64,000 bases of DNA from Mytilisepta virgata (taxonomy: Eukaryota; Mollusca; Bivalvia; Mytilida; Mytilidae). The translations under genes and the position numbers were made by a program. The notes below the pieces were generated by a model. The model was given only the letters and a program-made list of their open reading frames with translations, did no database searches and was not told where the DNA came from. This document shows positions 23,407-35,700 of this stretch, one piece after another. The DNA lies in assembly GCA_028015205.1 (NCBI GenBank), contig CM051521.1:95332513-95396512 (forward strand), read 5' to 3'. Numbering within the stretch: the stretch's first letter is position 1; every line of letters starts with the position of its first letter.

Positions 23407-23639
23407 AAACCAAATGTCTTCGGACGACGACGCTGACGTCGGACGACGACGACGCCAACGTGATACCAATATACGACCGCAAAAATTTTGTGGTCGTATA
23501 AAAATGAATAATCATCAACAAATATTTTAATTATTTTTTTACTATATAACCATGTTAAATTAATCCAATTTAGTATATGCCGATTAATATGGAAGTATCT
23601 TTCTTAACAAGCTAAGAAAAAAACACAAAAACCTAGTTT

Positions 23640-23836
23640 AAGCAAGAGTTACCTCCCTTGTTCCATTGAAAATCTGATGGGAGATTTGAAAGTCTGATTT
23701 TGAAGTTTCCAATGGTCCGATTTTCATGGACCTTTTTCTGTGTATATCTAGGATATACTTAAGCAATTTAGATTCAAAATACCTTCTGTTGCAATTAGTT
23801 TATGGTCAAATTTTATTTTGACTGGACTAACAGATT
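23640..23836 (-). repeat. Dispersed repeat, copy B (inverted to copy A)
   Basis: AGTTACCTCCCTTG, CTTCTGTTGCAATTAGTTT and TTGACTGGACTAAC mirror the copy at 20.79 kb. Confidence 0.55.
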
Positions 23837-23879
23837 TATTTGACATTTAGATGTTCTATACAATAAAAGTCAGTTTTGA

Positions 23880-24058
23880 TGGTTTTCCCCATAGGGTCTT
23901 ATGTAAAACTAAGTTTTGCTGTGGTGGCTATTTTTTTCACTGTCCAAGTCATTCAAAACAATTCTGATAGATGACCATTACTGCCAAGTCTGGTTGCAAT
24001 TGGCTCAGTGGTTTCAGACAAGAAGATTTTTCAATAAATTTTCCCATGTAGGGTCCTA
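23880..24058 (+). mobile_element. Fragment of hairpin-ended element
   Basis: CCAAGTCTGGTTGCAATTGG, CTCAGTGGTTTCAGA and CCATAGGGTC match modules of the 7-8.4 kb element. Both ends are missing. Confidence 0.55.
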
Positions 24059-24455
24059 TAGCCCTTTTCAGAAACTCATTTCCGATATCACGATTCTGAC
24101 TCTAAAATTATAATTTGAAGCAAGTTATTTCCCTTGCTGGGGCATAGTACTGGTTTGCTGCAGTGCAGAGCAACCAATTGGAAGTGAAAAGAAATTATTT
24201 ATTACTTTGATATACGGATATTTCCAGCTTTATAATCAAGTTTGATTACAGGTATGGTAGAAGTAGTTCCCAGATTTATATAAACCAAACATTACGTGCA
24301 AATTTACAAGTTTAAAATACAGTTAATCCTTTACTTATCATTGCAGCGAACCAGTACTACGTCCCGGAACATCCCAGAAAGGGAAATAACTTGCTACAAA
24401 TTATACTTTTTGAGTTAGAATTGTGATACCAGAAATGAGTTTCTCAAAAGGGCTG
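24059..24455. mobile_element. 397-bp MITE with about 110-bp inverted ends and TA flanks
   Basis: The left arm TAGCCCTTTTCAGAAACTCA... runs through AAGCAAGTTATTTCCCTT to GTACTGGTTTGCTGCA. The right arm is its diverged inverted copy ending AAAAGGGCTG. TA lies directly on both sides, as for Tc1/mariner-related elements. Confidence 0.75.
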
Positions 24456-24732
24456 TAATAAAAGAGGCTTTTAATACTAATACATGTTGAAGTTTCATAT
24501 TAACCAGTTATCAGATAGTTTGACCATTTTCTATAAACTTACAATATATTGATCAAAAATTTCAACAATAATATATTATATGCACCTGGATACGATAACT
24601 CTGTAATTAACCAGAATCCTTTTTTTTTATATTAAAACAACTCTTAGCATTGTCAGACTACTACAATATTAATGACACAGTAAAGTAGGAAACCTTTTTT
24701 TGATCTACAAAGTACTTTAAGTGTGTAAAAGT

Positions 24733-25205
24733 AAAGCATGATTTGTCTCCCAAAATTACCTACATTGTACTATACCAACCAGGGATCGAACCCGGAACCT
24801 TAGGTAAAGTAATCCATTGCTCTACCAACTGGAGTCCTCCACTAACGCAGCCAATGGAAGGTGGTTATACACCTGTTAAGGTTCTATAACTTCTATCATA
24901 CACAAAGGAAGCCCCATTACATTTCCCCATACTCAAGAGTTATTGTCCTATAATTACGATATCCAACGTCAACCCATTTCGAAACTAACACTTTTTGACA
25001 ATCATGGGTTTTTTAGTTGGGCACCAATGTTACAATAAAGCATGATTTGTCTCCCAAAATTACCTACCTGGGGTCAAACCTGGAACCTTTGGTACAGTAT
25101 TCCAACCTGCCATTAACTGAGCTAAAGGATTACTCCACTAGCGCAACTAATGGAGGGTGGTTATCGTAAACGAAGGAATAGTGCAAAGGAAGCCCTGTTA
25201 CATGT
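24733..25205 (-). repeat. tRNA-derived (SINE-like) repeat, two tandem copies
   Basis: On the minus strand each copy has a B-box-like GGTTCGATCCC or GGTTTGACCCC and a tail GTAATTTTGGGAGACAAATC. They lie about 300 bp apart, and a third copy is at 36.3 kb. The A box is partly decayed. Confidence 0.6.
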
Positions 25206-25479
25206 GTAATTTGAGATTGCATTAAAAAGTAATTCACATTCTTTATTCCTAATTAAAGGGCTCATTATTAGCATATAACTCAATATATGAATCATGAACA
25301 TCAAGCATACACAACCCAAACTCCCAGCTTCAGGTACACTTTTTAAAAAAAATTAAAATACTGCTGACTACATGGTATGTCTAAGCATAACGTACTTAAA
25401 TTTTTCTATATAAGAAGAAGATGAAGACTTTATCATTAACCAATTAATGGGCCCAGCGAGGGCATAGTTACAGTACAAA

Positions 25480-25548
25480 ACAAACATATGATTGAGTTAC
25501 ATATATAAAACAAACATATGATTGAGTTATATATATAAAACAAACATG
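25480..25548. repeat. About 31-bp tandem repeat, 2.3 copies
   Basis: The unit AAACAAACATATGATTGAGT plus TA(C/T)ATATATA is repeated. Confidence 0.75.
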
Positions 25549-25850
25549 TATGGCAATTGTATGGTATATGAAATAACCATGTAAATGTTGCTTAAGTTAA
25601 CAACTACAAACAAGTGAATTGTATACTAACAATACAAGTTTGGAACAGTGTCTCAGGCACACATCATTAAGAGTTATAGTGGTAGCAAAAGCTGTATGGA
25701 AAATCAGACCCCATTTGCTGTTAATAAAATCATAAATTGAGACCAGTATACTATAATTAAAAATATATTAGTTTGTTTAGTGTTATTCTTAACAGGTTAA
25801 AAATTTGCAATGATCATAATTGGTAATATGACAAAGAAATTTAGTAATAC

Positions 25851-26320
25851 CTGCCTTGCCTCAACACACCTGTATCCGGAAGTGGTAATTTTTAGGTAAA
25901 CACTGGCACGGGTCGGTTCTCGGATCCCATAATTCTAAGCCAAGTTTCTGGTTGTCAGTGATCACCAACGTGAATATAATCAACTGTTTCAGAGATATAT
26001 CTACGATAAAGAGCAAAGTCTGAAAAAAGATTCTGTTATTCTTTTGGATTTATGTATATTACCGATCAGCTTGGCTGTTATGTTTTACTCCCGCTGACAG
26101 GAAGTACACAAATATTCAACTTCCTTTGAGAACATTATTCATCGACATTTATTGTTTAAGTGTTAATTTTGGCTTTATCGGTTGGTTTATTCAGCGAAGA
26201 GAGAATTTCAGAGGTTACCTTTAAAGTTTCATTCAAATTGAGTGGCCCGAACGGAAGAACTCGAAATAAGGATCTGTTAACAACACCAAATTGCTGAATC
26301 TGTAACAGGGTGGTTGAAAA
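25851..26320. promoter_or_regulatory. Candidate bidirectional promoter and first exons
   Basis: This stretch is richer in G and C than its surroundings and lies between the divergent genes. It holds CCGGAAGT and CAGGAAGT (ETS-like) sites. On the minus strand GGCAG|GTATTAC at 25851 is a possible donor for the EGF/TM gene. On the plus strand GAAAA|GTATAAG near 26319 is a possible donor for epsin. Position and motifs are the only evidence. Confidence 0.3.
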
Positions 26321-26903
26321 GTATAAGATTTTGAGTTAATTTTTTTATTGAACAATATACTATTATTTTCTAATTGCATTTACGTTACAGGTAAAATTCC
26401 TAATATGATTAAGCTCAGATTAGTGTGGAAACAAGTTATATGAGTCTTTTCAATCACACCAAAATTTTATAAAAATAGATTTGGAACTTTACTAAAGTAA
26501 AGGTGGAGGCCTCAGTCAGTTAATACAATTTCTTTAATGTTTTGGCTGTTTTCAGGGTATCTGATTTTGCATACTACATTTAGGATATGTTCTACAAGCA
26601 TTATTATGTTGATAATCCACATGTGATTTATTATTCTTGATCGCTGATCGTTCAGTGAAATTCCCCTTAGATTTCTTTGATATATTCCAAAGATTATATA
26701 GTAATGAAATCAAATAACCAGTAACTTATGGAATATTCTGTGTAAAATAAATATGTCTCTTAACAATAACTCACTGCAGGGGCAAAAAGCCAGCTTTCTG
26801 ATGGATCATCGGGGATAATCAAAGGCCCAATAACACTTTGATTTCAAAATGTGACGTATTGAAATTTTGAGTCATATGAAAGAAGTGAGAGAATTAGAGA
26901 ACA

Positions 26904-27048
26904 AGAATCTTACTTTGTTAGCAGTTGATTATCATATTTCTACAGTCTCGATAGTTAATTTTTAAATTTTTTATCTGAGACTCGAAATTAGGTTTACTTA
27001 GCTCAAATGTAGAAATATGATAATCAACTGCTCACAAAGTAAGATTCT
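26904..27048. repeat. Inverted repeat, hairpin
   Basis: The 41-nt arm AGAATCTTACTTTGTTAGCA...TCTACA is mirrored by TGTAGAAATATGATAATCAA...AGATTCT, about 64 nt apart. It sits just before the element at 27.1 kb. Confidence 0.8.
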
Positions 27049-27100
27049 ACATATCTTTTAGCATGAGTTACAACCAGTAATGATGGAAAGACGACAAGGT

Positions 27101-28786
27101 TTTTAGCTCAGCTGACCCAAAGGGTCATGTGAGCTTTCGCCATTACTTGGCATCTGTCGTCTGTCGTCAGGCATCGTTGTTAACTTTTCACACAATGATC
27201 TTCTTCTTGAGAACCACTGAACAGACTGAAACCAAATTAGGCAGAGATATTCCCTATAAGGTCCTTTTCAAGTGTTTTCCAACTTTGGTTTTAATTTGTC
27301 AAAAAACCTGGCCGCCAGGGCGTTTTCTAATTTCTGATTGGCTGGATTTTTGAAAAACTTCTTCTGAAGAACGTCTTAACTGATTGAAACTAATTTTTAT
27401 AGTTATGTTCCTATGAAGTGTTGTAACTTTGGTGCCGATCCTTCATCCAGCATAGCTGTCTGCCGGGGACTCAGTTTAACATAGGACCCTATGGAAAATA
27501 CATTCTAAAATCTTCTTCTAGAGAACCACTGAATAGATTGAAACCAAACATGGCATGAATGTTTCTTATAATGTGCTGGCCAAGTGTTGTTACTTTGATG
27601 CAGATCCGTCATCCAAGATGATGCCAGCGACATACTTAGTTTAACATAGGACCCTGTGGGAAATACATAAGAAAATCTTCTTCTATGGAACCACTGAATG
27701 GATTGAAACGAAACGTGACATGAATGTTCCTTTTGATGTGCTGACCAAGTGTTATTACTTTGATGTTGATCTGTCATCCAAGATGGCTGCCAGCGGGGAA
27801 CTTAGTTTAACATAGGACCCCTTGGGAAATACATACAAAAATCACTGAATGGATTGAAACCAAACATAAGAGGAATGTTCCTTACGAGGTGCTTACATAG
27901 TGTTGTTACTTTGGTGCCGATCCATCATCCAAGATTGCTGCAGGTGTGGAACTTAGTTTAACATAGGGGAAATACATAAGAAAATCTTCTATGGAACCAC
28001 TGAATGGATTGAAACGAAACGTGACATGAATGTTCCTTTTGATGTGCTGACCAAGTGTTATTACTTTGATGTTGATCTGTCATCCAAGATGGCTGCCAGC
28101 GGGGAACTTAGTTTAACATAGGACCCCTTGTGAAATACATACAAAAATCACTGAATGGATTGAAACCAAACATAAGAGGAATGTTCCTTACGAGGTGCTT
28201 ACATGGTGTTGTTACTTTGGTGCCGATCCATCATCCAAGATTGCTGCAGGTGTGGAACTTAGTTTAACATAGGACCCTATGGGAAATACAACAATCTTCT
28301 TCTAGAGAACCACTGGATTGAAACCAAACTAAGCAAAACAAAACAAAATTTCTAAATTGATTTAAAAGAAACATGGCATGAATGTTCCTTATAAGGTGCT
28401 GGCCAAGTTTTGTTACTTTGATGCAGATCCGCCATCCAAGATGACGCCATTGGGGAATTTAGTTTAAGATAGACCCCTATGGGAAATACATAAGAAAATC
28501 TTCTAGAAAACTGCTGAATGGATTGAAACCAAACATGGCATGAATGTTCCTTATGATGTTCTGATGAAGTGTTGTTACTTTGGTGTCGATCTGTCATCCA
28601 TGATGGCCATCAGCGGAAGACTTAATTTAACATAGGACCCTATGGGAATTACATACAAATGGCTTCTTCTTGAAAATTAATTAATGGAATTAAGCCAAAC
28701 GTGGCATGGATGTTTATCTCGAACTACTTCAGCTATGAGCAAATGGAAATATCAGGTGAGCAATACAGGCTTCTGGGAGCCTCTGG
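27101..28786 (+). mobile_element. Hairpin-ended repeat element (Helentron/DINE-like)
   Basis: It opens TTTTAGCTCAGCTGACCCAA with AGGGTCATGTGAGCT, GTC-rich microsatellite, and many modules of ATGGATTGAAACCAAACATG and CATCCAAGATGGCTGCCAGC. It closes CAGGTGAGCAATACAGGCTT with GGCTTCTGGGAGCC and TCTGG. A 305-bp tandem duplication lies inside. Confidence 0.8.
27665..28280. repeat. About 305-bp tandem duplication inside the element
   Basis: Two near-identical units carry AACGTGACATGAATGTTCCT and GATTGCTGCAGGTGTGGAAC. Confidence 0.85.
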
Positions 28787-29181
28787 TTTTATTTCTAAGT
28801 AAAAGCTACTTTTTGTATAAGAATAAATAATCATACATTTAGAATGTTGTTCTTATGTTTCCAGCTTTACAGGTTGTATACATACAGTCTTTTTCCAGAT
28901 ATTATGTCATGTGTCATTGTTTTCTGATAACCACCTTAATCAAGCTTCTACCTACTGACCCCAAGAAAAACTTTTAAAAGAATTAATTTATATTTTTATT
29001 TTGATCCTAAATTGCAATAAAATTAAATACAGCATAAATTTATAAAATTGAATGTTTCATAGAATATTGGATAAACTTTTAATGCATGAGAATTGATGTT
29101 TTGCTAAAATGTTTTGTCTACAGACTTTTTGATAAATTAATTCTGAACAAGTAACCGTAAATGTGATTTTTTTTTTTTCAG

Positions 29182-29259
29182 AAAAACAAAGGAAAAATTA
29201 AGAGAGATTGTGTGAAGGTGATTTAATTTTTTCCATTTCAAAAATCTTCTACTGTTTAA
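29182..29259 (+). other. Epsin 5' UTR portion of first coding exon
   Basis: A long T-run ending in TTTCAG at 29181 is a strong acceptor, so this exon begins in the 5' UTR and at least one non-coding exon lies upstream. A candidate upstream exon is in the 25.9-26.3 kb stretch. Confidence 0.55.
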
Positions 29260-29757
29260 ATGTCAGCCATGCCACCCATCCGAAGGACTGTGAAAAATGT
29301 TATTCATAATTATTCAGAAGCGCAGGTTAAAGTAAGGGAAGCTACATCGAATGACCCATGGGGACCGTCAAGTACATTGATGTCAGAAATAGCAGACTTA
29401 ACATATAATGTTGTAGCATTTACGGAAATTATGCAAATGATCTGGAAGAGATTAAATGATCATGGGAAAAATTGGAGACATGTTTACAAGTCTCTGATGT
29501 TGTTGGACTACATCATAAAAACTGGAAGTGAAAAGGTGGCACAGCAATGCAAGGAAAATATTTTTGCTATTCAAACATTAAGAGATTTCCAATACAGAGA
29601 AGACAACAAGGATCAAGGAATGAATGTGAGGGAAAAAGCTAAACAGCTGGTTTCTCTACTTAAAGATGACGAGAGACTTAGGAATGAAAGGGCCAAAGCA
29701 TTAAAAGCCAAAGAAAGATTTGCTCAAAATGCCATGGGAATTGGTAGTGATGATAAG
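29260..29757 (+). CDS. EPN: Epsin exon: complete ENTH domain
   Basis: This exon encodes residues 1-166. It begins MSAMPPIRRTVKNVIHNYSE; the basic first helix (RR..K) is the part that orders on PtdIns(4,5)P2. The conserved core NVREKAKQLVSLLKD is present. The donor is AAG|GTATTT, phase 0. Confidence 0.96.
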
Positions 29758-32700
29758 GTATTTTTGTATACTGGTAAAAGTGTGGGCTGCTTATGATACA
29801 GTGCTATATTTAGGTTTATCTCAAAACAAGTAATATTATAATATCAAAATTACTGAATGATTTTTCATGTAAAATTAATAAATTATGCAGTTACCTGATG
29901 GTAAAATTGGGCAAGCATATTTTTGACTCCCAAAATACTTTGTAAAAGCCTAAATATGTATGTACCGTATTTTACGGTGTTTAGGTCGATAGGCCGTATA
30001 GGTCGAATTGCTCTTTTTGGGGTAAAAGTTGGGATTCAGTATCAGATAGGTCGAGGCGTCGTATAGGTCGATCGGAGATGAACGACTTCTAGACACAGAA
30101 AAACATCGGTAAGTATGGGTAAGTATTAGCTCAGTAACTCTGTATCCATCATTTATTGTGTAATCATGTTTTTTGAATAAATAAAAAAATAATTGGGACC
30201 TAGTGTTGTTTGTTTTCTTTTTTTTTAGACAAACAATAAGTTTCTGAAATAAAAAACCTTGACAACAAATGTAAAATTTGACTTTCCACTCGATTGACAT
30301 GTGTTTACTCGCCATGTTTTTTCAAACCGGTGAATCATTGCGCAGGTGTGAATAAGAGTTATTGTTCTTTATTTACAATCAAAACAAACTTGTTAATCCA
30401 GATTTCATTGGGTATTCAATGAACAGTTGTCTTTAGTGATTAAAAATATTATTATTCTCACATTTCTGAAACTACATTTATTTATAAAAAAAATGCATAA
30501 ATTATGTTTCCATCCCAATAAAAAACGTATTTTATTCATAGTTGTCCCGAATATTTTTTTTTTTATTGTTACATGATGCAGTTCCTCCTTGACAAAATCG
30601 TAAAAATAAACAACACAAATTCATGTTAAATATATTTTATTTGACTTAATTACATTGTTAATATAAACGGCAGCCATCCCAGCAGTACCATTGCTCCAAA
30701 AATCTTTGCCAGCAAGCTCTACAAAAAACAAATCAAATTCTGTGACTATTTTTCTTGCCGGTGGGTATTTTTCCCCAAGACAATTTTCGATTTTGGACAC
30801 AGATAGGTCGAAACACCGTATAGGTCGACCAAACAATTTTCTGGGAAAAAAATATCGACCTATACACCGTAAAATACGGTAAACAAATTTTCAAGTACAT
30901 ATACAAAAATCATGTTAAATACTTTTAAAAACCAATGTCACTACATGGAACTCTCATGTCATATGATAGTGGTTTTTCATTTTGTACTGAAATTCAAATT
31001 GTTAAAAAGAAATTCAAATTGTTAAAAAGAAGACTTCTATACATGTAGATATGGGAGAACATATTTTTATCTTTATTTTTTTAGGTACGTTATGGAAGAG
31101 GAAGTCCAAGCTTGTCTGCAGGTGCTGGAGGGTACAGTGATCCATATGGAGGAGGTGGCAGCGAAAGTGCACACAGTGATGCATGTGAGAATTGATTAAA
31201 CTGAAAATAGAGATTTATGCATATGCCATACATGTATATTTGGGTTTTAAAAATGAACTTTGAATTGGACTTCATGGGATGAATTTTTCAATTGTTCCTG
31301 GGTAATTCATTCCAATTAAATAGAAAGACTATTGTCCATTCAGATCATTTTTCCACAAAAAATATCAGAAAATTGGAAGATGTATTACAAGATTGAATAA
31401 ATTCACCATGTACTTTGTCTATTTCCACAACATCTAAGGTTAAGTTTTTGGTTTTTAGTTATATATTGATTTCACAGTTCTCTTCGTGCCAGGTTTGACA
31501 TATAATTTTTTTGGAATGAACAAAAGGCAGTATATAGTAGCTGTAAAATTTATATTTATTAATAGTAAAGATCTTACTTTTCAGTTCCATTAACTGGTAT
31601 GGTATCATTTTGATTCCAAAACTTGTAAATGTCAGTCAGGCTGCTCTGTGCTGAAATTAACTCTTTTTGAACCAGGAAAACATATAGCATATGCATTGCA
31701 TGTGAGAACCAAATATTTTTTTCAGCACTGTACACTGTTTAATAACATTTGGATCACTTTGACCTACATTTAATGGGTCTCATAATTTTACATTTAATTT
31801 CATATCCTAGGAATCCAAAGTGATAAATCGATGATACTTTATCACTTTAATCCTTTTACATTATATAATGGATTTCTCCAGCAATTGGGTCATTATGAGT
31901 TAAATTTCATGCTTGAGTGACCCGGTTAAGTATTTGTGTTTAGGTCCGTTTCTCAGAAACCTATCGATGTACATGTACATAATGTATATCAGTGATATTA
32001 CACCAATTCATTCATCTTACATGTATGTTGTTAAAAAAAAATCAGCAACATTTTAGACACCATGACCTACATTTAATTCTTGAATTTTGTATTTAGGTGT
32101 ATTTTTAAAGAGTATATGATAATACTTTAATGATATTTAAAAGCTACAATCAACTTATAAAGTACAAAACAACCAAGCAAGTTTTGAGTCATTATGACCT
32201 AGATTTTATGCTTGAATGACTTTCAATTGGTTAAATATTTGCATTTAGGTTTTTAGTGAAGAACTGGTGATATAAATGTATTAATAATATTTTTGAACTG
32301 CAGTCAACACAACTTAGCAACATATATGAGTCCCCATGACCTACATTTTATGCTTGAGTGACTTTGATTAAATTTTTGCATTTTAGTCCATTTCTCAAAA
32401 ACCAGTGGTGATATTTCAATGTTCAATATGAACTACAGTCGTCTTTTTTAATTCAACGCAGATCAGCAAAATATGAGAAAACACTTGCATTTCATGATTG
32501 AGTGAATTTAAATTTCAGTAACTGTCCGGGTGCTGGATTTTTTCACTGTCTTGAAGACCCATTGGTAGCCATGAGCTGTTTTTTGCTCTTCGTCGGGTTG
32601 TTGTCTCTTTGACACATTCCCCGTTTCCATTCTCTATTCTATACTGTGTATAATTATTGAGAGTACTACTAAGCTGATGTGCTCTTAGAGGTAATTTCTA

Positions 32701-35700
32701 CATTTTTCAACAATGACTTCTGGTTCATATGCTGACATTTTCATATGCTTAAAAGTAACAGGAAACCAAACCTAATGATTCATTTATTATTATGGGTATA
32801 TGATTATTGGGATTCAGTTTGAGGTTACTTACAATTACAGGCAAATTTTTTAAAAATTCATTAAATTTGGCTATTAACACTTGAATAGTGAGAAAGCTTC
32901 TTAAAAGCGTATTTCCTGGATAATATACATGTACTTAAACGCCTTTAATTTGATTAATAATATTTGTATTCAGCTAAGGCCTATAACAGAAAAAAGTGTC
33001 TACTGGGGGGCAGAACACCATCGATATAAAATTATCTTGGTGGGGGTAAAACTGCATTTGAAATTTGCCGGTAGGAGTGTGAACAAAGAAAAGGAATGTA
33101 TGAAAGGAGAGGGGTAGGGGGGGGGGGGGGGGGGTTTACAGTGATTTTAAGATGAGTACTGTATTTTCTAAACTATAAGTCTATGTGGACTATAGGTCTA
33201 ATTGATACTTTCTCCATTGACTTATAATGGTTAAATGGTCATTTTAAAGTTAAAAAGTCTCAACATAGAGGCAGGAAAATACGATATGTTTACCGATACA
33301 GTGATTCAAGAATATACAGTCCCTTCAAGTCGTGGATTGCAAATTTTTGTATTCTTATCTGCAGTTTTCTATCTGTAAATCAAAAAAAACAACAAACTTC
33401 AAAATGACCTGTCATGTTTTGACATCTTGGATTCAGAATGGAACCTAATGAATATTTATTTGATTTTTTTCTATCGTCTTCGTATAAGATCAATATTAAG
33501 GATGTTTGCTGCTCAGTTTCAAAATAACAAGCATTTCATAACACTGGTAAATATTTATAGTGGATTAATAAAGGAACTAAAAGAGCGAAAAAAAATTATA
33601 GGTCCATGTGTTTGTTTTTGAGATATAAGCCATTGAAAATTTGATGGGAAAATATGCTCTCTTGATTTTACATAGCTTTATCATTGACAAGTTTTATTTG
33701 TCAGAAACCATTAAATAATAACAAGGATTTTATAAGATTTTTACAAATGGCTTATTATTCTGCATACAAAAGATTTATGAAAAGAAGAATGGGTGTTAGC
33801 CGGGAAAATAATTTATGGCATTCAAATGGATAAAACCAGATGATTTTGAACATCTGACGAAAATTCAAAAACATGACCAGCGAGCATCGTTAATTCAATT
33901 TATAGGGTAAAGAAGAGTGCACACAACAGTTTTTTTTAGTACTTTTCATGACGTCATGAATTGAAGGAACATACTCAACAGATTGATAGCTGGACAATTG
34001 GCTGTATCATATACCCATAGACAACCGTATATCAAATAAAACATTTCTTCAAGCTTTCACTGTATATAAGTATTTTGAAGGAATTCCTTTCCAAATTCTT
34101 ACCATTACAGAAAGATAACTGACAAAAAATAGGCCTCCCCCATTCAAATATTTCAAAAACAGACCAACCTCAGAGCATCCTAGCAAGGATTCCTACGTAA
34201 TTTAGAGAACTGAGTATATGTGTTTTCCAAAGTACACATTCAACTGGTTTCAACACATGCAGTTTCAGGGTACATTTGCCACCTTTTAAAATTGCTACAT
34301 GAAGTGGTATAAAAATGTTGTGTTTTCACCTACCCTATTTTTGGATGTTTTCAGAGTAGTCTCCCATTAATAAAACTTTTCTGAAAAAAATTACTTTTTT
34401 ACATTTCATGCATTTTTTTAAGCTTAAAATAAAGCCAAGACTCTAATTTAAATAATGAAACCAAAAAACCATCAGAAATCAATATCTAGAACTTATAAAT
34501 AGATGGAATTCCTTACCTATGACATAAAATATTTAGGGAAAAATCACTGGAATTTTATACGAAACTTTTGTTTGCATTCGAAGAACATGTTTAATTTTGT
34601 AATTGTATTTGAAATTGTATCCTCTTTATCTAACGCGAAATCGGAAGCATAGTAATAACAAACTTTATTTTGTTGTTACTATCTTAACCTAACTTCCAGG
34701 TGCAAAAAAATCGATCAAATTTTAAAATTATTATTTACAACATTTATTTTCATGTTTTGGATAAATAAACTTATTTGTTTTGAAGAATGGAAGACTGGAT
34801 GCTGACAAGAACTAATTCAGTTCCAGGGCTCACCAAACTGGGCGATTAGGGCGATTAAGTCGCCTAATGCTTGCCAATGTCGCCCTGTCATCGGCCCCAG
34901 AGCGACAAATGAGTCGCCCTGTGTTTTTAAGTAAGGCGCCTCCGAACAACGTACGTAATCAGCTGCGTCTGAAGACCGTTATTTTCATTAAAAATCTCGA
35001 GCCGCCATTTGTTTTCTTGGAGGAAGGGGAAAGAAACGACAAAAAGTAAGCTAGAAAATGAAATGGCGGCAATCGGAATTCTCGTGATTTTTCATTGGTC
35101 ACGGTGTTTTTTACCGACCGGCAACATGTAGACCTTATTTAAAAATAAATTTAGCGGATTTTGACATATCTATGCACAAATGGAAATTTGTCAATACATG
35201 TATTGAAAGGTGTTCAAGCAAGGTGAATTAAAAGATTTTAAGAGTATGTTTGAGAAAAAATAATAGTAAAGAGTATAGATAAATAAATATTAAAAAATAA
35301 AATGGCAATAATAAATAGGTTGTGTCAAAAGGTACAAATATTTTTGCTCATATCTTTAACAGAAATTTTCTTCCAAGTTCGGAGCACCACTGCATAATTT
35401 CATTTTTTTTATTTCAAATTATATTAATCAGTGTTTTAAGGCAGCACATGATTTAAATTAAACTTTAACAATAGTACAATAGGCCTACCATGGTCAAAAT
35501 CATGCAGCAATGTACGTTAAAAAAGTGGTGATTAGTCCTGGGACTGGGACTCATCAAAATCAGCTGGGACTCACCATTCTGAAAAATGATGAGTCCCAGG
35601 ACTCATCATGAAAAATTCTCAAAGGATATTGATTAAATGCACATGAGACAAAATCTCAGATTATGACTAAAATGGAAGGATATGGAGTAAATGTAGATAA

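Larger units (their letters stand above)
21273..23500 (+). mobile_element. Composite repeat element with ATACGACCGCA ends
   Basis: It opens TGCTCCGCTGGGCGCAGCTA then ATACGACCGCA. It closes with a GACGACGACG microsatellite and a 29-nt hairpin whose arms are ATACGACC and GGTCGTAT. Inside are a roughly 160-bp segment present twice (21527-21690 and 22194-22352), C-runs and A-runs (21690-21955), a 261-bp tandem pair (22421-22940) and three roughly 160-bp units (22961-23406). No intact coding region was found. I recall this type as common in bivalves. Confidence 0.75.

Noticed and set aside
30621..30836. 71-codon minus-strand ORF as a transposase fragment
   Set aside because: No transposase motif is seen and the frame includes the terminal repeat region of the MITE.
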